10,667 nt of DNA from Candidatus Methanofastidiosum methylothiophilum (GTDB lineage Archaea; Methanobacteriota_B; Thermococci; Methanofastidiosales; Methanofastidiosaceae). The notes under the pieces were generated by a model that was not told the DNA's origin, did not search any database, and worked only from the letters and a program-made list of their open reading frames with translations. Positions 1 through 6,587 of the stretch are shown here, piece after piece; the stretch's first letter is position 1, and each line of letters starts with the position of its first letter. The stretch covers positions 1 to 10,667 of the forward strand of contig LNGD01000050.1 in the NCBI GenBank assembly GCA_001587675.1, given 5' to 3'. The translations under genes and the position numbers were made by a program.

Positions 1-41
1 AGGAGTTTTATGTTACCAATAATAAGTAGCTACATTCACAC

Positions 42-59
42 TAAGGAGGAGTTTTATTG
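42..59 (+). promoter_or_regulatory. Strong Shine-Dalgarno site and TTG start of ftsZ
   Basis: AAGGAGGAG at 43-51 lies 5 bases before a TTG at 57. No ATG or GTG in the same frame is better placed, so this site decides the start. An almost identical module precedes rpl1 (17 of 19 bases match over 42-60 and 2428-2446). Confidence 0.8.
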
Positions 60-1178
60 AGGTCTGTTATAGAAGATGCCATTGAAAGGGCAGTAACAGA
101 GAAAGAGGTAGTTAAAGATTATCATTATACTTCTGTAGACGAAGAGCTTGAAAGAGTTCTTCGAGAATCAAGGGCCAAGATTAAAGTTGTAGGTACAGGT
201 GGAGCAGGTTCCAACGCAATTGATAGATTAATGGAAATTGGAGTAATCGGTGTTGAAGCAGTTGCTGTCAATACCGACGCTCAAGATTTACTAGATACTC
301 GCGCAGACAAAAAAATATTGATTGGCAAAGAAGTCACAAGAGGTTTAGGAGCAGGAAATGATCCTAAAGTTGGAGAAGAATCTGCACGAGAAGATGAAAG
401 AACAATCAAAGAGGTACTCGAAGGAAGCGATATGGTTTTCGTTACATGTGGGCTTGGAGGAGGAACTGGAACAGGCTCTGCCCCTGTAATAGCTGAAATA
501 GCTAAGAAAATTGGTGCTTTAACAGTTGCAGTCGTCACATTACCTTTTACAGTAGAAGGATTAAGAAGACAAAGAAACGCTGAAAAAGGATTGGAAAAAT
601 TAAGAAAAGTTACAGATACAGTTATCGTTATTCCAAATGACAAATTACTTGATATTGCACCAGGTTTACCGATAAATGCAGCATTCAAAGTTTCAGATGA
701 CATTTTAATAAGAGCTGTCGGAGGAATAGCTGAATTGATTACAAAGCCCGGATTAGTTAATGTTGACTTTGCAGATGTTAGATCCGTAATGAGAGAAGGT
801 GACGTCGCAATGATTGGAATGGGAGAGTCTGATACAGAAAACAGAGCAAAAGAGGCCATAACTGAGGCCTTGAGCAGCCCACTAATCGATGTTGATGTGA
901 CTGGTGCCAAAGGTGCACTAATTAATATTACTGGAAGTTCTAACATGAAACTAGAAGAAGCAGAAAAAATTGTAGAGCATGTAACTAACGAACTTGAGCC
1001 TGATGCCCAGATTATTTGGGGTGCAATGATTAACGAAGAAATCAAAAATGGACTTAGAGTAATGGTAGTTTTATCAGGAGTAAAATCACCTTACATCTTT
1101 GGAAGAAAGGAAACTGAAATGCTTATTGAAAGTGAAGCTCCAGTACGTGGAATAGACTTAGGAATAGAATACATTTAA
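57..1178 (+). CDS. ftsZ: Cell division GTPase FtsZ (archaeal FtsZ1 type)
   Basis: This tubulin-like GTPase polymerises into the cytokinetic ring at mid-cell. The 373-residue protein has a variable charged N-terminal extension (about 1-40), then the nucleotide-binding fold: GGAGSNA at 48-54, and the tubulin signature GGGTGTG at 134-140 within a CGLGGGTGTGSAP stretch. The synergy (T7) loop NVDFAD at 235-240 supplies the two aspartates (237 and 240) that complete GTP hydrolysis in the neighbouring subunit. The C-terminal domain follows and ends in a short tail (RGIDLGIEYI), as in archaeal FtsZ1 proteins, rather than a long linker. Length is normal for the family. Translation starts at TTG behind AAGGAGG. 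The gene heads the classic euryarchaeal series with secE 24 bases downstream, suggesting co-transcription with the secretion and ribosomal genes. Identity is very secure; assignment to FtsZ1 rather than FtsZ2 is from remembered similarity and gene context. Confidence 0.97.
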   Translation: MRSVIEDAIERAVTEKEVVKDYHYTSVDEELERVLRESRAKIKVVGTGGAGSNAIDRLMEIGVIGVEAVAVNTDAQDLLDTRADKKILIGKEVTRGLGAGNDPKVGEESAREDERTIKEVLEGSDMVFVTCGLGGGTGTGSAPVIAEIAKKIGALTVAVVTLPFTVEGLRRQRNAEKGLEKLRKVTDTVIVIPNDKLLDIAPGLPINAAFKVSDDILIRAVGGIAELITKPGLVNVDFADVRSVMREGDVAMIGMGESDTENRAKEAITEALSSPLIDVDVTGAKGALINITGSSNMKLEEAEKIVEHVTNELEPDAQIIWGAMINEEIKNGLRVMVVLSGVKSPYIFGRKETEMLIESEAPVRGIDLGIEYI

Positions 1179-1202
1179 AAAGGATTCCCAATATTTAGTT
1201 TC

Positions 1203-1406
1203 ATGGCAGAGGCTAATCTAAAGAGAAAGGAAAAAGCAAGAAGTTGGATTTCGGAGTACACAAGAGTACTTAAACTTGCTAAAAAGCCCAGCAGGAAGGA
1301 GTATTCGCTTACCTCTAAAGTAACTGGAATTGGGATAATTTTAATTGGAATAATCGGATATATTTTAAAATTTGTCTCAGTCGTAATCCAAAATTATGGA
1401 TCATAA
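1203..1406 (+). CDS. secE: Preprotein translocase subunit SecE
   Basis: This is the small essential subunit of the SecYE(beta) translocon, which clamps SecY in the cytoplasmic membrane. The 67-residue protein has a basic amphipathic N-terminal helix (about 5-30), the conserved hinge around KPSRKEY (residues 28-34), and one membrane span at about 42-64 (GIGIILIGIIGYILKFVSVV). This is the minimal single-span form typical of archaea. The ATG at 1203 is the only usual start codon after the in-frame TAA at 1176. A purine-rich AAAAGGA sits about 18 bases upstream, so initiation may rely on coupling to ftsZ. Its position between ftsZ and spt5 supports the call. Confidence 0.93.
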   Translation: MAEANLKRKEKARSWISEYTRVLKLAKKPSRKEYSLTSKVTGIGIILIGIIGYILKFVSVVIQNYGS

Positions 1407-1424
1407 ACTCCTTCTTCAAAGGCT

Positions 1425-1437
1425 AAACTTTTTAAAT
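1425..1437 (+). promoter_or_regulatory. Candidate internal archaeal promoter before spt5
   Basis: The 75-base gap between secE and spt5 holds AAACTTTTTAAAT, which reads as a BRE-like A-rich element followed by a TATA box. A start of transcription about 25 bases downstream (near 1457) would leave a leader of about 25 bases containing GGGAG at 1469-1473, before the ATG at 1482. The spacing is right; function is inferred. Confidence 0.5.
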
Positions 1438-1481
1438 CTTTATGTGCCTTTGATTTTGTTATTATTGCGGGAGAGAATGTA

Positions 1482-1940
1482 ATGGACGACGACGAGAATC
1501 CAATCTTTGCATTAAAGGTAGCTGTTAATCAAGAACAGAATGTAGCAAAGATGATAGAAGGAAAAGTTAAGACCAATAATCTTAAAGTTTATGCAGTTTT
1601 AGCACCAGAAACCTTAAAAGGGTATGTTTTCATTGAGGCGAGTGATAAAGGGGCTGTTGAAGAAGCTGTTCAAGGTCTTCGAAACGTGAGAGGGATTCTT
1701 GAAGGTAAAATTAACTTTGATGAAATTAGTCACTTTTTAGAGGCCAAGCCATCTGTGACTGGTCTTACTAAAGGTGATATAGTAGAACTAATAGCAGGTC
1801 CCTTTAAAGGCGAAAAGGCCAAAATTATTAGAGTTGATAAAGGTAAAGAGGAGCTTACAGTTGAGCTTCTTGAAGCAATGGTTCCAATACCAGTTACTGT
1901 TAAAGGGGACTATGTTAGGATTATAGAGAAAAAGAGCTAA
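1482..1940 (+). CDS. spt5: Transcription elongation factor Spt5 (archaeal NusG)
   Basis: Spt5 clamps RNA polymerase with Spt4 to raise processivity and couples transcription to translation. The 152-residue protein shows the NGN domain at about 7-86, including the typical GYVFIEA strand (47-53) and NVRGIL (68-73). A KOW domain follows at about 95-150: KGDIVELIAGPFKGEKAKI with the conserved GPFKG turn, then the family's closing IPVTVKGDYVRII. Length agrees with archaeal Spt5 (about 145-155 residues), with no C-terminal repeats as in eukaryotes. Only 10 bases separate it from rpl11, so it leads the ribosomal protein transcript. The start at ATG 1482 follows GGGAG. Confidence 0.95.
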   Translation: MDDDENPIFALKVAVNQEQNVAKMIEGKVKTNNLKVYAVLAPETLKGYVFIEASDKGAVEEAVQGLRNVRGILEGKINFDEISHFLEAKPSVTGLTKGDIVELIAGPFKGEKAKIIRVDKGKEELTVELLEAMVPIPVTVKGDYVRIIEKKS

Positions 1941-1950
1941 TGGTGATATA

Positions 1951-2430
1951 ATGGGAAAAGAGAGATCTGTTGACTCACTTGTTGATGGAGGAAAGGCCAC
2001 AGCCGGTCCACCTTTAGGGCCTGCTTTAGGACCTCTTGGTATTAATGTAGGAAAGGTCGTTGCTGAAATAAATGAAAAAACAAAAGCATTTCAAGGCATG
2101 AAAGTACCAGTTAAGATAATTGTTGACGACAAAAAGAACTTTAGAGTTGAAGTGGGAGTTCCTCCTGCATCTGCATTAATCCTTAAAGAACTTAATTTAG
2201 AAAAGGGTTCATCAACTCCGTCTTCAAGTAAAGTTGGGGATATAAGTTTGGCAAATCTTGTGAAAATAGCCAAAATGAAAGAACCTTCTTCTTTATCTCC
2301 AGATGTTACAGGTGTGGTTAAAGAAGTGTTAGGTACTTGTGTTTCAATGGGTGTAACCTGTGAAGGCAAGGATCCAAGAGTAATCCAAAAGGAGATAAAC
2401 GAAGGAAAACACGACAATATAATTAAATAA
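1951..2430 (+). CDS. rpl11: Large ribosomal subunit protein uL11
   Basis: uL11 binds the GTPase-associated centre of 23S rRNA at the base of the factor-recruiting stalk. The 159-residue protein has the diagnostic N-terminal segment GGKATAGPPLGPALGPLGIN (13-32), with the proline/glycine-rich helix that contacts rRNA and factors. The family C-terminal RNA-binding domain follows (SLANLVKIAKMK, VVKEVLGTCVSMGVTCEGKDPR). Length is normal for archaea. A GGTGAT at 1943-1948 precedes the ATG at 1951. The stop codon TAA (2428-2430) is immediately followed by, and partly shared with, the Shine-Dalgarno sequence of rpl1, so the two genes are likely translationally coupled. Confidence 0.97.
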   Translation: MGKERSVDSLVDGGKATAGPPLGPALGPLGINVGKVVAEINEKTKAFQGMKVPVKIIVDDKKNFRVEVGVPPASALILKELNLEKGSSTPSSSKVGDISLANLVKIAKMKEPSSLSPDVTGVVKEVLGTCVSMGVTCEGKDPRVIQKEINEGKHDNIIK

Positions 2431-2442
2431 GGAGGAGTGTAA

Positions 2443-3087
2443 TTGAAAGACGCTGTATTGCGAGCGGTGAAGAAGGCAAAAGAAAGTTCAAAGCCGAGAA
2501 ACTTCACACAGTCTATGGAGATGAGTATTAATCTTCAAGGACTAGATATGAAAAAAACGGAGAACAGAATAAAAGAAGACTTTGTTTTACCAAATGGCAG
2601 AGGCAAAGATGTAAAGATAGGTATATTTGCTTCTGGTGATATGGCTTTAAGAGCCAAAAAGGAAAACTTGTCAGTATTTGATGAGGAAGACATTGGTAAA
2701 CTAGCAAAGGATAAAAAACTTGCAAAAAAAGTTGCAAATAGTCACGATTTTTTCATAGCACAAACAGATTTCATGGCTTTAGTTGGTAAGTCCTTAGGGC
2801 CTATTTTTGCACCTAGAGGGAAGACACCAGCACCATTACCGCCAACTGCTTCGCTCGAACCAATATTGAATAAATTGAAAAAAACAGTTAAAATTAAAAG
2901 CTACAATCAAGCTGTTGTCCATGTATTAGTTGGTTCCGAGAAAATGGACGACGAAAAACTGGCAGAAAATATAACTGAAATTATTAAATTTTTTGAGAAG
3001 AAGTTTGAAAAAGGATTTGACAACATTAAATCCATATATATAAAAACTTCAATGGGACCTGCAGTAAAACTGGAGGATTTTAAATGA
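2443..3087 (+). CDS. rpl1: Large ribosomal subunit protein uL1
   Basis: uL1 forms the mobile L1 stalk that escorts deacylated tRNA from the E site and, in bacteria and methanogens, represses its own mRNA. The 214-residue protein opens with the RNA-binding first domain (NFTQSMEMSINLQGLDMKK, 20-38). The inserted second domain contains VGKSLGPIFAPRGKTPAP (about 114-131), and the first domain is completed by the C-terminal TSMGPAVKL signature (202-210). The start is TTG at 2443, 5 bases after GGAGGAG. A GTG at 2437 is excluded because the next codon is TAA. The gene overlaps rpl10 by 4 bases (ATGA). A feedback-control stem-loop lies inside codons 9-22 (separate entry). Confidence 0.97.
   Translation: MKDAVLRAVKKAKESSKPRNFTQSMEMSINLQGLDMKKTENRIKEDFVLPNGRGKDVKIGIFASGDMALRAKKENLSVFDEEDIGKLAKDKKLAKKVANSHDFFIAQTDFMALVGKSLGPIFAPRGKTPAPLPPTASLEPILNKLKKTVKIKSYNQAVVHVLVGSEKMDDEKLAENITEIIKFFEKKFEKGFDNIKSIYIKTSMGPAVKLEDFK
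2467..2507 (+). promoter_or_regulatory. L1 autoregulatory mRNA binding site
   Basis: GTGAAG (2467-2472) pairs perfectly with CTTCAC (2502-2507), and GGC (2475-2477) pairs with GCC (2493-2495). Between the helices is an asymmetric internal loop, AA on the 5' side and GAGAAA on the 3' side. As I recall it, the methanococcal L1 mRNA site has the same GUGAAG/CUUCAC lower helix, GGC/GCC upper pairs and GAGAAA loop, and also lies just inside the L1 coding region. This site begins 24 bases after the TTG start. It mimics the L1 site on 23S rRNA, so surplus L1 would block translation of rpl1 and, by coupling, rpl10 and perhaps rpl12. Confidence 0.8.
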
Positions 3088-4094
3088 AGGGAAGAGTAGC
3101 AGTTAAGGACGAGGTAGCTCTGTGGAAGATTGAAGAAGTAGCTTCTCTTAAGAATATGATTAATAGTTCTCCTGTTGTTGGAATAGTGGATCTTAGTAGT
3201 ATTCCTGCAAAACAACTACAAAAAATAAGGGAAGAGCTTAGAGGGAAAGTTACTTTTAGAATGTCCAAAAACAAACTAATGAAGATAGCTCTTGAAAAAA
3301 CAGAAAAAGAACAATTGAAAGAACATATAAACGCAGGTGCAGCCTTCATTTTTTCTGAGGAAAATCCTTTTAGGATATACAAGCTTTTGCAAAAATCTAA
3401 ATCCCCCGCTCCTGCTAAGCCTGGGGATATAGCAAAAGACGATATAATCGTTCCCCAAGGAAGCACTGGACTACCACCGGGCCCATTAGTAAGTGAACTT
3501 CAAAGTATTGGCGTTCCTGCAAAAATTGACAAAGGATCAATTTCTATTGAGAGGGATGCCGTAATTGTTAAAAAAGGAGAAGTAATCTCAAAGAAAATTA
3601 GTGAGATGCTATCTCAACTTAAAATTGAACCAATGGAAGTAGGTGCAGATATAGCAGCTGCTTACGAAGGCGGACTAATATTCAGTGGCGAAGTTTTAAG
3701 AATAGACGATGTAGAAACAAGAAATAACATAATTAAAGCATTTACAAATGTTTTAGCTTTATCTTATGAGAGAAAGATTTTCACAAAACACAGTGTAAAA
3801 CTATTCATACAACAAGCTGCCTTGAAATCAAAGTCCTTAGCAATTGGTGCAAATATTATTTCCCCAGAAACAATAGGCCCAATTATGTCAAAGAGTGTAG
3901 TTCAAGCTCTTAGCTTGTCTAGATTATTAGACAATTCTGCATTAGACGATGATATTAGAAGTAAGCTTGAGGTATCTCATTCAGCAGCTCCCGCTGTAGC
4001 AAAAGTAGCTGAACAAAAAGCCGAAGAAAAGAAAGAAAATAAAGATGAAGATGGGGCTGCCGGATTAGAAGGTCTTGGAGCTCTATTTGGTTAA
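3084..4094 (+). CDS. rpl10: Large ribosomal subunit protein uL10 (acidic P0)
   Basis: P0 anchors the GTPase-recruiting stalk to 23S rRNA and carries dimers of P1. The 336-residue protein has the rRNA-binding domain at about 10-105 (VVGIVDLSSIPAKQLQKIRE, FRMSKNKLMKIALE). The archaeal/eukaryotic inserted domain follows at about 108-182 (GSTGLPPGP, VPAKIDKGSI). A helical spine at about 205-290 binds P1 dimers, then comes an alanine/lysine/glutamate-rich hinge, and the tail ends in GLEGLGALFG, which contacts translational GTPases. The tail nearly repeats the end of P1 encoded just downstream. GGAGG at 3072-3076 precedes the ATG at 3084, which overlaps the rpl1 stop. Length is typical of archaeal P0. 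Confidence 0.96.
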   Translation: MKGRVAVKDEVALWKIEEVASLKNMINSSPVVGIVDLSSIPAKQLQKIREELRGKVTFRMSKNKLMKIALEKTEKEQLKEHINAGAAFIFSEENPFRIYKLLQKSKSPAPAKPGDIAKDDIIVPQGSTGLPPGPLVSELQSIGVPAKIDKGSISIERDAVIVKKGEVISKKISEMLSQLKIEPMEVGADIAAAYEGGLIFSGEVLRIDDVETRNNIIKAFTNVLALSYERKIFTKHSVKLFIQQAALKSKSLAIGANIISPETIGPIMSKSVVQALSLSRLLDNSALDDDIRSKLEVSHSAAPAVAKVAEQKAEEKKENKDEDGAAGLEGLGALFG

Positions 4095-4111
4095 TTAATG
4101 GAGGTGTGATT

Positions 4112-4423
4112 ATGGAATATGTATATGCTGCGATGATCCTTCACGAAGCAAAGAAGGAAATAAATGAAGCGAATTTAAAGAATGTTTTGAAAGCCGCTGG
4201 AGTAGAATTTGATGAGGCTAGAATTAAAGCTCTTGTATCCTCACTTGAAGGTGTAGATATTGAGGAAGCAATAAGCTCTGCATCAATGCCAGTTGCACAT
4301 GCACCTGCAGCTGCACCTGCAGCTGGTGCCCCAGAACAGAAGCATTCTGATTCAAAGAAGGAAGAAAAGAAAGAAGAAGCAGAAGCGTCAGCACTTGAAG
4401 GTCTAGGCGCTCTCTTCGGTTAA
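4112..4423 (+). CDS. rpl12: Ribosomal stalk protein P1 (archaeal L12)
   Basis: P1 dimerises through its helical N-terminus on the P0 spine and uses a flexible arm to recruit elongation factors. From ATG 4112 the product is 103 residues. It begins MEYVYAAMILHEA, the usual archaeal start of the family, with dimerisation helices up to about residue 58. An alanine/proline hinge follows (APAAAPAAGAP, about 64-74), then a charged lysine/glutamate linker and the factor-binding tail ALEGLGALFG. GGAGGTG at 4100-4106 lies 5 bases before this ATG. An upstream in-frame GTG at 4106 is part of that ribosome-binding site and is unlikely to be the start. The last 21 bases overlap the convergent rlmE gene. 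Confidence 0.95.
   Translation: MEYVYAAMILHEAKKEINEANLKNVLKAAGVEFDEARIKALVSSLEGVDIEEAISSASMPVAHAPAAAPAAGAPEQKHSDSKKEEKKEEAEASALEGLGALFG
4301..4324 (+). repeat. Perfect 12-base tandem duplication in the P1 hinge
   Basis: GCACCTGCAGCT occurs twice in direct succession (4301-4312 and 4313-4324) and encodes APAAAPAA in the flexible hinge. It keeps the frame, so replication slippage here would only alter hinge length. Confidence 0.85.
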
Positions 4424-5032
4424 TTCTGAACTTTCTATTTTTAATTTTCTCTTTTTATAACCTTTACATATTATATAAGTTTCACGGCTTGAAGGTCTCG
4501 ATGATTCGGGCTTTGATATTTTTACATAGTAAAATTCATTTTTTATATCTTCAACTAGTTTTTTAATATCTTCTCCTTGGAAGACTTTTATCAAAAGATT
4601 ACCTTTGGATTCTAAGAAATTTGAAGATAACTCTAAAGCTCTATAACATAAATCAATTGACCTTTGATGATCGAGAGATCTAATCCCTGAAGTATTTGGC
4701 GCAAGATCTGAAATTACGGTATCAAAAACTTTACTAATTTCTCTTATCTTTTCAATAGTTGAATCTTCGAACACATCTCCTTGAATGAAAAAAGAATTAT
4801 CAAACTTTTCTTTTACAGATTTTAAATCAACACCAACAACAAGGCCATCCTCCCCAACTAATTTAGATGCTATTTGTATCCAACCTCCTGGTGCAGCACC
4901 GAGATCTAGAACTTTATATCCTTTCTTGATTATATTGAATTTTTTGTTGAGTTGAATTAATTTATATGAGGCTCTCGATTTGTAACCTTCTTTTTTTGCC
5001 ATCCTGTAATATCCATCTTTTTGTTGGTACAT
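4403..5032 (-). CDS. rlmE: rRNA 2'-O-methyltransferase RlmE/FtsJ family
   Basis: Members of this family methylate a ribose 2'-OH in the peptidyl-transferase A loop of large-subunit rRNA, using S-adenosylmethionine. The 209-residue protein has the N-terminal KEGYKSRASYKL segment (14-25) and the SAM-binding motif VLDLGAAPGGW (41-51). The motif SDLAPNTSG (108-116), the strand LLIKVFQG (146-153), and SSRETYIICKGYK (181-193) follow. The catalytic tetrad is therefore K24-D109-K149-E184. Length matches the compact archaeal and bacterial enzymes; no extra C-terminal TRAM domain is seen. No Shine-Dalgarno sequence precedes the ATG at 5032, and TATA-like sequence lies about 26-32 bases upstream, so the mRNA is probably leaderless or nearly so. 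It is convergent with rpl12 and overlaps it by 21 bases. Confidence 0.93.
   Translation of the reverse strand: MYQQKDGYYRMAKKEGYKSRASYKLIQLNKKFNIIKKGYKVLDLGAAPGGWIQIASKLVGEDGLVVGVDLKSVKEKFDNSFFIQGDVFEDSTIEKIREISKVFDTVISDLAPNTSGIRSLDHQRSIDLCYRALELSSNFLESKGNLLIKVFQGEDIKKLVEDIKNEFYYVKISKPESSRPSSRETYIICKGYKKRKLKIESSELTEESA
4432..4457 (+). terminator. T-rich terminator of the ribosomal protein operon
   Basis: Just after the rpl12 stop the plus strand carries repeated T tracts (CTTTCTATTTTTAATTTTCT then CTTTTTA), the usual archaeal intrinsic termination signal. It lies inside the 3' coding part of the convergent rlmE gene. Function is inferred from base composition and position. Confidence 0.5.
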
Positions 5033-5054
5033 AATTAAGAATATATAAAAACTC

Positions 5055-5072
5055 TTTTAAATATATATTTTA
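5055..5072. promoter_or_regulatory. Palindromic TATA region, candidate bidirectional promoter
   Basis: The 51-base gap between divergent rlmE and the TPR/J gene centres on TTTTAAATATATATTTTA, containing the perfect 12-base palindrome AAATATATATTT (5059-5070). The TTTTAAAT part is centred 26 bases from the GTG start at 5084 and 26 bases from the rlmE ATG at 5032. Archaeal TATA boxes sit about that far from the transcription start, so one sequence could serve two leaderless messages. This is an inference from spacing. Confidence 0.55.
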
Positions 5073-5083
5073 CCCTTAAAAAC

Positions 5084-6544
5084 GTGTCAAATTTACTTGA
5101 ATCCGCATCTTATTGGAATTCAAAGGGAATAATCCTTGATAGGATGGGGAAACATAATGAAGCACTTGAATGTTTTGAAAAAGCTCGTTCAATTGATCCT
5201 CAAAATATAGATGTCATAACTAACATTGGTATCTCTTTTGATAAACTTGATAAATATCTAGAAGCTTTAAAATTTTATGATCTTGCTCTTGAAAAACAGG
5301 AAGACCCAAAAACACTTTATAACAAAGGTATCTCATTATCTAAACTAGGAAGATATCCTGAAGCTGTCGATTGTTTTAATAGAGTTTTAAAGGAAGAAAA
5401 AAACAATAAAAATGCAATTATCAATTTATGTATAGCTCTACAAAAAATGGGTAGATTAGATGAAGCTATTCTAATTCTAAAAGAGTGGGGGGAATTCGAT
5501 TATTTATATACAAGAGCATATCTAATGCTTGAAAATGGGAAAAAACAAATCGAAGATTCAATAAATTTATTCCAGATATGTTTGAATGAAAATCCTGAAA
5601 GTATTCCTTCGCTAGAGAATATCTCCTATGCATTGAAAATGCTTGGAATGGACGGAGAATCTTTACGTTATTTAGAAAACGTTAGATACCTTTATTCTGA
5701 GCGAAGAAAAGTAGAAGAAAAAATAAAAAATCTTAAAGAACTTTTAGTTCTCTGTTTAGACAATTATGAAAAAATTGGTGAACTTCTAAAAACAAAAAAA
5801 AATTCTTCTAAAAGTTATAGTTTTTATAAAGATATTTTTGAGGGATTATTCCATGATATCTTAATCATTGATGATGATTACTCTTCCTTTTTGGATAATT
5901 ATGGTAAAAGGTCTATATCTTCTTCAAATGTTTACATTAAAGAGCTTCTTTCTAGAATTAATAATCTAAACAATAGTATAGAAACTTTAAAATTAAAAAT
6001 AGAGGAAGGTATTGGCAGACCGAGTATAAAATATATTTTTTACATATTGGATTCTTTAGAAAAGAAAAAAGAATCTGAAATTGAAATATATTTAATTAAT
6101 AATGGGGATATGCCAGCTTTTGAGATTTCGGTTTCAATTGAAAAGAATAAGGATTTAAATCTTGAAAAAATAGAAGAGAAGATTCCTTCTCTAAAACCTA
6201 TGGAATATAAATCCTATAAAATCTCTCTCAAACCTAAAAATCAGGGAATATTTGAAATCAGAGCTTTATGTAATTACTATGGAGAAGGGATTTTTGAAAC
6301 TAAAACTGTCTATCCAATAGAAATACCATATTATCTTGATGAAGAATCAGCAATTTTTATTTCCTATCTAAAGAAATTAAGACTCGATACTGATACTACA
6401 GCTGAAGAGATTAAACGAAGATGGAAAGAGTTATCAAAATACTATCATCCTGACACTACTCAAGATGAGAATGAAAAAGCCCTGAAAGAAAGAATACTCA
6501 AAGAAATCAATGAAGCATACGACGAATTGAAAAATTATTATTAA
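5084..6544 (+). CDS. TPR-repeat protein with C-terminal J domain
   Basis: The 486-residue protein appears cytoplasmic: no signal peptide or membrane span is visible. Residues 8-135 hold about four tetratricopeptide repeats with the usual W/L-G-Y-A-F-A-P pattern (for example KGISLSKLGRYPEAVDCFNR, 81-100), and a weaker one follows at about 174-205. Residues 207-310 are charged and helical, probably coiled coil. Residues 328-415 read as a beta-rich Ig-like domain (SEIEIYLINNGDMPAFEISV). Residues 418-486 form a J domain with the HPD motif at 455-457, which in DnaJ-type co-chaperones stimulates the ATPase of DnaK/Hsp70. No G/F-rich or zinc-finger region is present, so it is not a classical DnaJ; a role as a specialised co-chaperone adaptor is inference. 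The start is GTG 5084 with no Shine-Dalgarno, consistent with a leaderless message. Confidence 0.85.
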   Translation: MSNLLESASYWNSKGIILDRMGKHNEALECFEKARSIDPQNIDVITNIGISFDKLDKYLEALKFYDLALEKQEDPKTLYNKGISLSKLGRYPEAVDCFNRVLKEEKNNKNAIINLCIALQKMGRLDEAILILKEWGEFDYLYTRAYLMLENGKKQIEDSINLFQICLNENPESIPSLENISYALKMLGMDGESLRYLENVRYLYSERRKVEEKIKNLKELLVLCLDNYEKIGELLKTKKNSSKSYSFYKDIFEGLFHDILIIDDDYSSFLDNYGKRSISSSNVYIKELLSRINNLNNSIETLKLKIEEGIGRPSIKYIFYILDSLEKKKESEIEIYLINNGDMPAFEISVSIEKNKDLNLEKIEEKIPSLKPMEYKSYKISLKPKNQGIFEIRALCNYYGEGIFETKTVYPIEIPYYLDEESAIFISYLKKLRLDTDTTAEEIKRRWKELSKYYHPDTTQDENEKALKERILKEINEAYDELKNYY

Positions 6545-6555
6545 TTATTATCGCA

Positions 6556-6566
6556 AAATATAAAAG
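6556..6566 (+). promoter_or_regulatory. Candidate TATA box of the S-layer-like gene
   Basis: AAAATATAAAA is centred about 27 bases before the ATG at 6588. That would place the transcription start at or next to this codon and make the message leaderless; it favours 6588 over the upstream ATG at 6579. Confidence 0.5.
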
Positions 6567-6587
6567 TAAAACATCGTTATGCATTTT

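Noticed and set aside
281..1045. Long open frame of 254 codons on the minus strand opposite ftsZ
   Set aside because: It lies fully inside ftsZ, its product is serine/isoleucine/leucine-rich with no motif, and its openness follows from the codon pattern of ftsZ.
3080..3466. Minus-strand open frames opposite rpl1 and rpl10
   Set aside because: Shadow frames of secure ribosomal genes; no start signals or family motifs.
4106..4111. GTG start for rpl12 two codons upstream
   Set aside because: The GTG is part of the GGAGGTG ribosome-binding site; MEYVYAAM from ATG 4112 is the family N-terminus.
5794..5802. Run of nine A in the TPR/J gene as a frameshift or phase-variation site
   Set aside because: The frame continues normally into a complete J domain, and such runs are common in AT-rich lysine codons.
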